Source of the DNA: JAXHUA01 sp034189695
GTDB taxonomy: Bacteria; Chloroflexota; Dehalococcoidia; E44-bin15
NCBI GenBank assembly: GCA_034189695.1
Contig: JAXHUA010000083.1
Location: forward strand, 1 to 34,771
DNA length: 34,771 nt
Reading direction: 5' to 3'
Under the pieces are notes generated by a model. The model worked only from the letters and a program-made list of their open reading frames with translations, ran no database searches and had not been told where the DNA came from. The position numbers and the translations under genes are program-made. Below are positions 14,674 through 23,162 of this stretch, piece by piece (within the stretch, counting starts at the first letter, position 1; each line of letters begins with the position of its first letter).

Positions 14674-15995
14674 CGCAACTCCTCATCTCAGGAGGTCACA
14701 TCATTGACCCGGGACAGGGTATCGACGAGGTCGGCAGCATTCTCATCACCGGCGATAGAATCACCCGCGTTGGCGGAGAATGCTCCTCTGAGGGCGTGGG
14801 ACGCGTGCTCCATGCCGAAGGCCTGATGGTGTGTCCTGGTCTCATCGACCTGCACTGCCACCTCAGAGAGCCGGGATCCGAGGACAAGGAGACCATCGCC
14901 ACAGGAACCCGCGCGGCAGCGAGGGGAGGCTTCACCACCATCTGCTGTATGCCCAACACCGAGCCTCCCATCGATTCGAGAGCAATGGTCGAGTTCGTCT
15001 TGAAGAAGGCCGCCGACGAAGGAGTGGTCCGGGTCCTGCCAATCGGGTGCATCAGCAAAGGAAGGGCTGGCGAGGAACTGGTCGACGTGGCCGAGATGGC
15101 TGAGGCCGGCGCAGTCGCCCTGAGCGACGACGGCAGTCCGGTGAGTGACGCCCGGCTCATGAGCCAGGCGCTGGAGCGCAGCCGCCTCTCAAACCTCCTC
15201 GTTATCGACCATTGCGAAGACAGGGCGCTCACCAGAAACGGTGTCATGAACAAGGGCGTTCTCTCGGTCCAGCTACGCCTCGAAGGAACACCGTCCGCGG
15301 CCGAGGAGATCGTGGTGGCGAGAGACATCGACCTGTTGCAGTCTGTCAGGGGCAGGGTGCACATAGCCCACGTGAGCACCGCCGGCGCGGTCGACCTGGT
15401 GAGGTGCGCCAAGCAGAGGGGCATCGCCGTAACCGCCGAGGCGACGCCACACCACCTGACCATGACCGAACAGCGCGTTGTCGGTTACAACACCAACGCC
15501 AAGGTCAACCCACCCCTGCGGACCGCCGAGGATGTCGCCGCTCTCATCCTGGGCATCAATGAAGGCGTGATTGACATCATCGCCACTGACCACGCCCCTC
15601 ATACCCGGGCGGACAAGGCATGCGACTTCAATAGCGCCGCTTTTGGCATAAGCGGCCTGGAAACAGCGCTGGCAAGCGTTCTGTCGCTGGTGCACAGCGG
15701 CCTGACGCCGATGGCCACGATGATATCAAGGCTCACCACCGGTCCGGCCCGGCTCCTTGACCGGAGCGACATCGGCACCCTCACGCCGGGCGCCTGGGCC
15801 GACGTAACCGTATTTGACCCGCAGGCGGAATGGGTTGTCGAGCCGTCAGCCTTCGCCTCGAAGGGCAAGAACACGCCGCTCGCAGGTCAGACCCTGAAGG
15901 GCAAGGTAATGGCCACCGTTTGCAGCGGTCAGGTTGTCTACGTGGACGAGAGAATGCGAATCGAAACCGCTGGCGCTGGGGCGCCTGGGGGATGA
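14670..15995 (+). CDS. pyrC: Dihydroorotase, class I
   Basis: Reversible cyclisation of carbamoyl aspartate to dihydroorotate. ATG at 14670 overlaps the pyrB stop by four bases, so translation is coupled. The 441 residues carry a full metal set of the class I type: H62 and H64 (DLHCHLREPG), D154 (LSDDGSP), H181 (IDHCED), H234 (IAHVST) and D307 (TDHAPH). The offset to the Bacillus enzyme's ligands is constant by my count, which supports an intact binuclear zinc site. KVNPPLR (278-284) is the substrate loop. The C-terminal beta domain is present. Confidence 0.96.
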   Translation: MTQLLISGGHIIDPGQGIDEVGSILITGDRITRVGGECSSEGVGRVLHAEGLMVCPGLIDLHCHLREPGSEDKETIATGTRAAARGGFTTICCMPNTEPPIDSRAMVEFVLKKAADEGVVRVLPIGCISKGRAGEELVDVAEMAEAGAVALSDDGSPVSDARLMSQALERSRLSNLLVIDHCEDRALTRNGVMNKGVLSVQLRLEGTPSAAEEIVVARDIDLLQSVRGRVHIAHVSTAGAVDLVRCAKQRGIAVTAEATPHHLTMTEQRVVGYNTNAKVNPPLRTAEDVAALILGINEGVIDIIATDHAPHTRADKACDFNSAAFGISGLETALASVLSLVHSGLTPMATMISRLTTGPARLLDRSDIGTLTPGAWADVTVFDPQAEWVVEPSAFASKGKNTPLAGQTLKGKVMATVCSGQVVYVDERMRIETAGAGAPGG

Positions 15996-16127
15996 TGGGG
16001 CCCCGTTGCGGTGGAACGCTCCAGGGCCAGTCGGACCATATGGCGGTTCTGGACTCAGTGATGGAGGAGCAGTCAGAGTAAGTGAGAATCTGGATGTACG
16101 TGCCGACGCGAGGGAAGGAGGCTTGGT

Positions 16128-17222
16128 TTGGCCGCGAAGGGCGATAGGGTAGCACTCGTACTTGAGGACGGTTCCGTATACCAGGGCTATGCGTTCGGGG
16201 CCGACCAGCCGGCGCATGGAGAGGTGGTATTCAACACCAGCATGACCGGATACCGGGAGATACTCACGGACCCGTCGTACGCCGGCCAGATCGTGGTGCC
16301 CACCTACCCTCTCCTGGGCAACTACGGCATCAACGAGGACGATGCCCAGTCCGAGCGTATCCAGGTAGCCGCCTTCGTGGTACGCGAGCAGTGCGACCTT
16401 CCCAGCCACTGGGACTGTGCCCAGACCCTCGACGAGTACCTGCGCTCAAGCGGTGTTCCCGGCGTGGTCGGCATCGACACAAGGGCTATAACACGCCGTC
16501 TCCGTACGGCGGGTGTGATGATGGGCATGATCACCACGGACTCGCGCGAGGACGCCCTGGAACAACTGTCCGCACTGCCCTGCTATGACGGCATCGACTT
16601 CGTGCAGCGGGTTACGACGAAGGGAATCTATCACTGGAACGCCCCAGAAGGAAGTCAGGACTTGTGCCACGTCGTGGTTGTCGACTGCGGCCTCAAGTAC
16701 AGCATTCTGCGCCACCTCAACCGGCTTGGCTGCAACTGTACCGTTGTGCCGTCGACCACGCCGGCCGAGGATATCCTGGACCTGAAGCCCGACGGGGTGC
16801 TCCTCTCTCCAGGGCCTGGAGACCCCGATCTCCCCTACCTGGAGAGAACGGTGCGTTTGCTCCTGGGCATCAGGCCGATCATGGGCATCTGTCTCGGCCA
16901 CCAGCTCATTGCACGGGCCTTCGGCGCCAGGACCTTCAAGCTGAAGTTCGGTCACCGCGGTGCCAACCACCCCGTCCGCGACCTGGACACGGGCAAGGTG
17001 AACATCACCGCCCAGAACCACGGCTTCGCCGTGGACGCCGATAGTCTGAAGGGCGGCATCGAGGTGAGCCACATCAACCTCAACGACGGTACGGTGGAGG
17101 GAATCAGGCACCGCGAGCTGCCACTGCTGTCCATCCAGTACCACTCCGAGGCCTCGCCGGGCCCGAAGGACACCGTGAGCGCCTTCGAACGCTTCGTGCA
17201 GATGGTGAGAGACAAATGTTGA
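16128..17222 (+). CDS. carA: Carbamoyl phosphate synthase, small (glutaminase) subunit
   Basis: Hydrolyses glutamine and passes ammonia to CarB. The start is TTG at 16128, chosen because AAGGAGG lies seven bases upstream and no ATG is nearby. The N-terminal CPSase domain has VLEDGSVYQGYAFGA and EVVFNTSMTGYREILTDPSY. The glutaminase domain carries nucleophile C255 in GICLGHQ and H339/E341 in YHSEASPGP; NHGFAVD is the amidotransferase strand. 364 residues is normal. A 132-base gap from pyrC includes only a weak 29-codon ORF. The stop is followed by 177 bases before carB. Confidence 0.95.
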   Translation: MAAKGDRVALVLEDGSVYQGYAFGADQPAHGEVVFNTSMTGYREILTDPSYAGQIVVPTYPLLGNYGINEDDAQSERIQVAAFVVREQCDLPSHWDCAQTLDEYLRSSGVPGVVGIDTRAITRRLRTAGVMMGMITTDSREDALEQLSALPCYDGIDFVQRVTTKGIYHWNAPEGSQDLCHVVVVDCGLKYSILRHLNRLGCNCTVVPSTTPAEDILDLKPDGVLLSPGPGDPDLPYLERTVRLLLGIRPIMGICLGHQLIARAFGARTFKLKFGHRGANHPVRDLDTGKVNITAQNHGFAVDADSLKGGIEVSHINLNDGTVEGIRHRELPLLSIQYHSEASPGPKDTVSAFERFVQMVRDKC

Positions 17223-17416
17223 TTTATCCAAGGGGGTCAGCAAGAGAGCGGATGCTCTCGGCTACCCGGCATGGAGCAGGCCCCCGTGTTGAAAACAAGC
17301 CGGCAAAAGCTGGACTGGGTGACTGCGACTGGTCAGGCTACCGATTCTATCTCTTGGAGGAACGCACTTTGGCCGAACGACAGGTAGGGGCAGGAAGACA
17401 TGCCGGAAGTATCTAA
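17216..17416 (+). CDS. Doubtful 66-aa ORF in the carA-carB spacer
   Basis: ATG at 17216 overlaps the carA stop (ATGTTGA) and the frame runs through the whole spacer, ending 17 bases into carB in another frame. It has no recognisable motif. The spacer also has a strong GGAGG (17357-17361) followed by TTG at 17369 in this same frame, which would give 15 residues. This could be a coupling ORF that carries ribosomes to carB, or nothing. Low confidence, listed because the spacer is the only long gap inside the operon. Confidence 0.2.
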   Translation: MLIYPRGSARERMLSATRHGAGPRVENKPAKAGLGDCDWSGYRFYLLEERTLAERQVGAGRHAGSI

Positions 17417-20400
17417 GGTTCTCGTCATCGGTTCAGGGCCAATCGTCATCGGCCAGGCGGCCGAGTTCGACTACGCCGGCACCCAGGCGTGCAAGGCGCT
17501 CCGCGAGGAGGGCGTGACGTCGGTGCTGGTGAACTCCAATCCAGCGACGATCATGACCGATGAGGGCATTGCCGACATAGTCTACATCGAGCCGCTCACG
17601 GTTGACGTCATCGGCCGCATTGTCGAGCGCGAGCGCCCCGACGGGCTACTCCCCACCCTCGGCGGCCAGACGGGCCTCAATCTCGCCGTCGACCTCGCCA
17701 GGGCGGGCATCCTTGACAAGTACAACGTGCGTTCCCTCGGCACGCCTATAGACACCATCCGCAAGGCGGAGGACCGCGAGCTGTTCAAGCAGATGCTCAT
17801 GGACATAGGCGAACCCGTTCCGCCGAGCACAATAGCCACAAGCATGGAACAGGCGCGCCAGGCGGTCGAAGCCATCGGCCTGCCGGTTGTCATCCGGCCC
17901 GCCTACACCCTCGGCGGGACCGGCGGCGGCCATGCCGCCACCATGGAGGAGTTCGAGTACACCGCTGCGATTGGCCTGGCGGTCAGCCCGGCCCACCAGA
18001 TTCTGGTGGAAAAGAGCGTCGTCGGCTGGAAAGAGATCGAGTACGAGGTGATGCGGGACGGCGTCGACAATTGCATCACCATCTGCAACATGGAGAACAT
18101 CGACCCCATGGGGGTGCACACCGGCGACAGCATCGTTGTTGCTCCCTCCCAGACGCTGTCGGACAACGAGTACCAGGTGCTGCGCTCGGCGAGCATCAGG
18201 ATCATCAAAGCGCTTGGCGTTGAGGGGGGATGCAACATCCAGTTCGCTCTGGCCCCCCACCCGATGCTGGCCGACACATGGCCGCCGGGAGGAAGCGGCG
18301 ACATCTACCAGCACGTGAAGGACGGCTGCCCGCCGTACTACGTCATCGAGGTCAACCCGCGTGTGAGCCGCAGCTCGGCGCTGGCCTCCAAGGCGACCGG
18401 CTACCCCATCGCCCGCGTCGCCGCCAAGATAGCGGTGGGCCGCCGCCTCGACCAGATACTCAACCAGGTGACAGGCAAGACCATGGCCGCCTTTGAGCCG
18501 GCGCTGGACTACCTCGTTGTCAAGATCCCACGGTGGCCATTCGACAAGTTCGCCCTCGGCGACCGCCACATCGGCACCCAGATGAAGGCCACCGGCGAGG
18601 TGATGGCCATTGACCGCACCTTCGAGGCAGCCCTCCAGAAGGCGGTGCGCTCCCTGGAGATCAGCGGCAAGTCACTGCTGTGGGAAGACCCCAACTGGCA
18701 CGATAGGTTCCAGCTTGACCCTAATGACCTACGCCTGTGGGCCCTCATGGCCTCGCTGCGACGCGGAGTGAGCCCGGAGCAACTGGCGCAGGAGACAGCC
18801 ATTGACCCATGGTTCCTGTATAAGATGCGCAACATCGTCAGGATGGAAATGCGCCTCCTCGCCGAAACGCTCACCCCGAAGCTGCTTCGCGAGGCCAAAC
18901 GCCTCGGGTTCGCGGACGAGCAAATCGGTACGCTGGCTGATAGGCTGCCCGAGCAGGTGCGGGACCTGCGCCACCAGTGGGACATTCTCCCCGTATACAA
19001 GATGGTGGACACGTGCGCCGCCGAGTTCGCCGCGGAAAGCGCCTACTTCTACAGCACCTACGAGCGCGAGAACGAAGCCGAACCACTGGACGGGAGCAAG
19101 GCAGTGGTCATCAGCTCAGGACCGATCCGGATCGGTCAGGGCATCGAGTTCGACTACTGCTGCGTCCACTCGGCGTGGGCGCTCCAGGATGCCGGCCACC
19201 GCAGCATCATCGTTAACTCCAACCCGGAAACCGTGTCCACCGATTTCGACACGTCAGACCGACTGTACTTCGAGCCGCTCGACGAAGAGAGCATGCGCGA
19301 CGTACTTGAGAACGAGGCCAATGCCATCGCAGCCTCGACGCAAGACCCCGGCGGTGCCCCCGGAGGCAATTCCCGTGAGGCCCCGGCGTCGATGGTACAG
19401 TTTGGCGGCCAGACAGCCATCAACCTGGCGGAGTCGCTCCACCGCTGCGGCATGCCCATCCTGGGCTCCAGCGCTGAGACCATCGATGAGGCAGAGGACC
19501 GCCACCGCTTCGAGGACCTGATGAACTGGCTGGGCATCCCGCAGCCTCCCGGCGGTGCCGCAACGGCCATCGAGGGAGCGCTCAACGTGGCCAAGCTCAT
19601 CGGCTATCCCGTGCTCGTCCGGCCCAGCTACGTCCTGGGCGGAAGGGCCATGGAGATCGTTCACAACGCCACTGAGCTGATTCACTACATGAATCTCGCC
19701 ATAGAGCTCGACACCCGGCACCCAGTGCTCATCGACAAGTACCTCGAGGGGAAAGAGGCTGAAGTCGATGCGATTTGCGATGGCGAGCAGGTTCTCATTC
19801 CCGGCATCATGGAGCATATTGAGCGGGCTGGAGTCCACAGCGGGGACTCGATGGCTGTCTACCCCGCACAGAGCCTCTCCGCCGAAGAGACGGAGACTAT
19901 CGTTGAGTATGCGACGCGCATTGGCCTAGAGCTTCAGGTGAAGGGGCTGATGAACATCCAGTTCGTCATCATGCCCGGCGACGGCGGGGCTTCCGTCTAC
20001 GTGCTGGAGGTCAATCCGCGGGCGAGCAGGACGGTCCCGTTCATCAGCAAGGTGACCGGCGTGCCACTGGTGCGCATCGCGACCAAAGTGATGCTGGGAC
20101 AGAGCCTCAAGCAGCAGGGCTACCAGGGCGGCCTGTGGAAGACACAGGACCTTGTGGCGATCAAGGCACCTGTGTTCTCCATGTCCAAGCTGAGCGGTGT
20201 GGACACGTATCTTGGCCCCGAGATGAAATCGACCGGCGAGGTTATGGGGGTCGACTACACCTTTGGAGCCGCCCTCGCAAAAGCATTGATGGCCGCCGAT
20301 CTGATGCTTCCGTCGGAGGGCGCCATCCTCCTCAGCGTCGCCGATCATGACAAGCCGCAGTCATTGCCGATCATCCGCATGCTGTCCTCAATGGGACACA

Positions 20401-20717
20401 AGCTGTACGCCACGGAAGGCACGGCCGCTATGATCGAGGCGGCCAGAATGCCGGTGACCATGATCAGCCGCAAGCTCAGCGAGGGGCATCCAAACATCGT
20501 GGACATCATTCGCGACGGCACAGTCAAAGGCGTGGTCAACACCGTAACCGGCGAGCGCATGCCCATGCGAGACGGTTTCCAGATCCGCCGCATCGCTGCC
20601 GAGAAGCGTATCCCCTGCTTTACTTCGATTGACACGGCGAGGGCCGCGGTCGAGGCGCTGCTCAACGGGCAGCAGAGCTTCTCCGTCAAGCCCCTGAGGG
20701 ACTACCTCACAGAATGA
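17400..20717 (+). CDS. carB: Carbamoyl phosphate synthase, large subunit
   Basis: Uses two ATP to build carbamoyl phosphate from bicarbonate and ammonia. ATG at 17400 with AGGAAG upstream gives 1105 residues, somewhat longer than the usual 1070 or so. The two homologous halves start with GSGPIVIGQAAEFDY (11-25) and SSGPIRIGQGIEFDY (about 571-585). Each has an ATP-grasp domain with ENPR-like EVNPRVSRSSALASKATG and EVNPRASRTVPFISKVTG. The C-terminal MGS-type allosteric domain begins near residue 970 (ILLSVADHDK). Two extra segments are visible: about 24 residues near 287-312 between NIQFALAP and YYVIEVNP, and about 20 residues near 644-664 (Gly/Pro/Ser rich) before MVQFGGQT. Catalytic motifs remain intact. 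Confidence 0.96.
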   Translation: MPEVSKVLVIGSGPIVIGQAAEFDYAGTQACKALREEGVTSVLVNSNPATIMTDEGIADIVYIEPLTVDVIGRIVERERPDGLLPTLGGQTGLNLAVDLARAGILDKYNVRSLGTPIDTIRKAEDRELFKQMLMDIGEPVPPSTIATSMEQARQAVEAIGLPVVIRPAYTLGGTGGGHAATMEEFEYTAAIGLAVSPAHQILVEKSVVGWKEIEYEVMRDGVDNCITICNMENIDPMGVHTGDSIVVAPSQTLSDNEYQVLRSASIRIIKALGVEGGCNIQFALAPHPMLADTWPPGGSGDIYQHVKDGCPPYYVIEVNPRVSRSSALASKATGYPIARVAAKIAVGRRLDQILNQVTGKTMAAFEPALDYLVVKIPRWPFDKFALGDRHIGTQMKATGEVMAIDRTFEAALQKAVRSLEISGKSLLWEDPNWHDRFQLDPNDLRLWALMASLRRGVSPEQLAQETAIDPWFLYKMRNIVRMEMRLLAETLTPKLLREAKRLGFADEQIGTLADRLPEQVRDLRHQWDILPVYKMVDTCAAEFAAESAYFYSTYERENEAEPLDGSKAVVISSGPIRIGQGIEFDYCCVHSAWALQDAGHRSIIVNSNPETVSTDFDTSDRLYFEPLDEESMRDVLENEANAIAASTQDPGGAPGGNSREAPASMVQFGGQTAINLAESLHRCGMPILGSSAETIDEAEDRHRFEDLMNWLGIPQPPGGAATAIEGALNVAKLIGYPVLVRPSYVLGGRAMEIVHNATELIHYMNLAIELDTRHPVLIDKYLEGKEAEVDAICDGEQVLIPGIMEHIERAGVHSGDSMAVYPAQSLSAEETETIVEYATRIGLELQVKGLMNIQFVIMPGDGGASVYVLEVNPRASRTVPFISKVTGVPLVRIATKVMLGQSLKQQGYQGGLWKTQDLVAIKAPVFSMSKLSGVDTYLGPEMKSTGEVMGVDYTFGAALAKALMAADLMLPSEGAILLSVADHDKPQSLPIIRMLSSMGHKLYATEGTAAMIEAARMPVTMISRKLSEGHPNIVDIIRDGTVKGVVNTVTGERMPMRDGFQIRRIAAEKRIPCFTSIDTARAAVEALLNGQQSFSVKPLRDYLTE

Positions 20718-20729
20718 GAGGGTAATCGG

Positions 20730-21512
20730 TTGAAAGAGAGCCTGGCGACCATCCTCTCCAACACAGAGATTCGCCCCGGAATGCGTCTGCTGTGGGCCGA
20801 AGCGCCGGACATCGCATCACGCGCCAGGCCAGGGCAGTTCGTCATGGTGCGCACCAGCGGCGACAACGAGCGATTGCTTCGCCGCCCGCTGGCGGTTCAC
20901 CGTCTGGCCCCCACATCCTCCCCCACTCGAATCGCTCTGCTGTTCTCCGTTGTGGGTCGCGGCACCGAATGGCTGGCCCGCCGCCAGGAGGGAGAGGAGA
21001 TCGACCTGCTGGGCCCCCTGGGCAACGGCTTCACGGTGACGTCCCGCAGGCTGCTGCTGGTGGCAGGTGGCATTGGCATTGCTCCGCTTGTGGCCCTGGC
21101 CGAGAGCGGGCTCGCCGCCGGAGCTACGATCACATTGGTGATGGGGGCAGCGACAGGAGACATGCTTCTTCCAGTCGATTTGCTCCCCGACGGCATCGAA
21201 GTGCTTACCGCCACCGAAGACGGTTCAATCGGGCAGAAGGCGATGGCGAGCGAACTGCTGTCCCAGTGTGATGCTGATGTCGATCAGGTGTTCGCCTGCG
21301 GGCCGGTGGCGATGTACCACAGCATGGCCGGCCAGATGTGGCTGAAGAACAAGCCGGTCCAGGTATCCATGGAGGCGAGAATGGGGTGCGGCTTCGGCAT
21401 ATGCCAGGGGTGCGCCATTCAAACGAGACAGGGAATGAGGCTGGTGTGCCAGGATGGACCCGTGTTCGACCTGTGGGACATAGCGTGGGGCGGCAAGAAA
21501 GGAGGCCATTGA
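20730..21512 (+). CDS. pyrK: Dihydroorotate dehydrogenase electron-transfer subunit PyrK
   Basis: Passes electrons from dihydroorotate dehydrogenase (PyrD type 1B) to NAD through FAD and a [2Fe-2S] cluster. TTG at 20730 is the start, eight or so bases after GAGAGGG. RRPLAVH (51-57) binds FAD, GGIGIAPL (113-120) is the nucleotide motif, and C220, C225, C228 and C240 are the four cluster ligands (MGCGFGICQGCAI, LVCQDGP). The 260 residues are normal. Its partner pyrD is not adjacent; the operon goes straight to the YjbQ gene, one base after this stop. The family also includes electron-transfer subunits of other oxidoreductases, but position in the pyr operon settles the role. Confidence 0.92.
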   Translation: MKESLATILSNTEIRPGMRLLWAEAPDIASRARPGQFVMVRTSGDNERLLRRPLAVHRLAPTSSPTRIALLFSVVGRGTEWLARRQEGEEIDLLGPLGNGFTVTSRRLLLVAGGIGIAPLVALAESGLAAGATITLVMGAATGDMLLPVDLLPDGIEVLTATEDGSIGQKAMASELLSQCDADVDQVFACGPVAMYHSMAGQMWLKNKPVQVSMEARMGCGFGICQGCAIQTRQGMRLVCQDGPVFDLWDIAWGGKKGGH

Positions 21513-21513
21513 C

Positions 21514-21930
21514 ATGGTGGTCACTAAGAAGATCGGTCTTCGCACCAAGGGGAACTGCGACATCATCGACATCACCGCTCACGTGAGAGAGGGGGTCGCC
21601 ACCTCCGGAGTGAATTCGGGGACCGTCACCCTTTTCGTCGCCGGCTCCACCGGAGCCTTGACCACCATCGAACACGAGCCGGGGCTTCTCTCCGATTTCG
21701 AGGTAATGTGGGACAGGACCGTGCCGAGGGGGATACCGTATGAGCATGACCGCGCCTGGCATGACGGCAACGGTCACTCCCACGTCAGGGCCTCGCTCCT
21801 CGGCCCTTCACTGGTAGTCCCCTTCACCGACCAGCACCTTCACCTGGGCACGTGGCAGCAAATCGTGATGGTCGATTTCGACAACAGACCCCGCTCCAGG
21901 GAGATCGTCGTCCAGATCATGGGCGAGTAG
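21514..21930 (+). CDS. YjbQ family protein (UPF0047; secondary thiamine-phosphate synthase type)
   Basis: Small all-alpha/beta homotrimer family; members have weak thiamine-phosphate synthase activity, but the true role is unsettled. ATG at 21514 follows the pyrK stop by one base and uses GGAGG that lies inside pyrK's last codons. The 138 residues hold the family's histidines and acidic residues: TLFVAGSTGALTTIEHEPG, then YEHDRAWHDGNGHSHVRASLLGPS, and GTWQQIVMVDFDNRPRSRE at the C terminus. It is the last gene of the pyr transcript. The 166 bases to the convergent wtpA stop have no clear terminator. Confidence 0.92.
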   Translation: MVVTKKIGLRTKGNCDIIDITAHVREGVATSGVNSGTVTLFVAGSTGALTTIEHEPGLLSDFEVMWDRTVPRGIPYEHDRAWHDGNGHSHVRASLLGPSLVVPFTDQHLHLGTWQQIVMVDFDNRPRSREIVVQIMGE

Positions 21931-22096
21931 CCCCGGCCCCCCGCCCCCGCCATCACGGAAGTCGACCGACTCCCTCAATAGACAGGGGTTGCCCATAGCG
22001 CGATTGCCGTCTTCCACCCAGCGCCGACAGCCTCCACCGCATGCGAGGTTTCGTCCACCCGCACAGACGGCGCCACGAATGCCTCGCCGGGAGCCA

Positions 22097-23149
22097 CTAC
22101 TTGGCCTGAACGAACCCTTGAAGCTCCTCCGGCACCTTGTCGACGTCACTGGCCACCGCAGGCACAATCGCCGGCTGACCGCATTCCTCCATAATCTGCT
22201 GCCCATCGGACCCAAGGACGAAAGCGACAAACTCCAAGGCCAGTTCAGGATTCGGCGCGTCCTTTGGTATGGTGAGACCATATACGATCGGCGCGCCGGT
22301 GAGGACGGATGTTGTCCCCGGCTCACTGCCGGTGACCTCGACCTGGGAAGTGCTGTAGAACTCCTCGAACTCCAGGGCTGACAGGTCTATCTCGGTTGGC
22401 AGTTCGATGTAGTCAAACCCCTGCTGCTGTGCCACCGAGCGGTACTCGAAGGCGTAGTCAAGGTCTCCAGACTCAAGGAGGTAGAGCAGGTCCACCGACT
22501 TGGGCTTCACCACCTCACCCCAGCCGCCCCCGACCCTGCCCCTGTCCATCTCGGTGCCACCCTCCGGGATCCCAATCAGCGCATCGTACAGGCCGGCGGC
22601 GTCCTCGTCAGGCGTCATTCCGAAGTCCCCGGCCTGCTCGTAATAGTACTCCTCAGCCAGGTCAACGACCATGAGCGTCCGATACCCGCACGGGTCGGCG
22701 TCGGGGTCGGAGTGGCCGTACGTCACGTCCTCGTTAAGCAGCACATCGTACCAGGTGCGCTCACCAGTGGTGATGTCCTCAGAAAAGGGCGCGCCGTCCC
22801 GGTAGGTCAGCACCATCTGGTTACGGGCGAAGCACACGTACCAGTCGGCCCAATCGGGGAACATCAACTCCTCGATCGCCTGGTAGTCAGCCGAGCCGAT
22901 GATGTCGCATTCCTTGCCCAGCTCGGTGACCTTCCTGATCGTGGTCCGGCTGCCCGCGGACTCGCTCGTAACCGTCACGCCCGGATGGTCCTCCTCGAAC
23001 TCCTCGGCCATCTTGTCAAGCGGGGCCGACAGGCTGCCCGCATGCAGGATAATCAGGTCAGGCGCCGACGTACAGGCGCAGCCCAGCACCAGCGTGGCCA
23101 ACATGGCTAGAGTGACGACCACAGCCAGCAATACAACTCTTCTTTTCAT
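22097..23149 (-). CDS. wtpA: Tungstate/molybdate ABC transporter substrate-binding lipoprotein
   Basis: Captures tungstate or molybdate outside the membrane. ATG at 23149 with AAAGGGGG upstream. Residues 1-23 are a lipoprotein signal with lipobox VLGC and lipidated C24. The mature part has the WtpA/ModA opening IILHAGSLSAPLDKMAEEFE and ESAGSRTTIRKVTELGKECDIIGSADY, with the oxyanion-binding Ser in HAGSL and the SAGSR block. PIVYGLTIPKDAPN and EFVAFVLGSDGQQIMEECG are the usual C-terminal motifs. WtpA is suggested over ModA by the SAG-S-x-x-xx-R-x-VTELG pattern and the length of 350. Specificity between W and Mo cannot be read with certainty. Confidence 0.9.
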   Translation of the reverse strand: MKRRVVLLAVVVTLAMLATLVLGCACTSAPDLIILHAGSLSAPLDKMAEEFEEDHPGVTVTSESAGSRTTIRKVTELGKECDIIGSADYQAIEELMFPDWADWYVCFARNQMVLTYRDGAPFSEDITTGERTWYDVLLNEDVTYGHSDPDADPCGYRTLMVVDLAEEYYYEQAGDFGMTPDEDAAGLYDALIGIPEGGTEMDRGRVGGGWGEVVKPKSVDLLYLLESGDLDYAFEYRSVAQQQGFDYIELPTEIDLSALEFEEFYSTSQVEVTGSEPGTTSVLTGAPIVYGLTIPKDAPNPELALEFVAFVLGSDGQQIMEECGQPAIVPAVASDVDKVPEELQGFVQAK

Positions 23150-23162
23150 CCAGTCCCCCTTT

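Noticed and set aside
15992..16081. 29-codon ORF overlapping the pyrC stop
   Set aside because: No good ribosome site or motif; likely chance overlap.
17646..18569. Long minus-strand frames opposite carB, dnaE and folC
   Set aside because: They lack domains and ribosome sites and mirror real genes.
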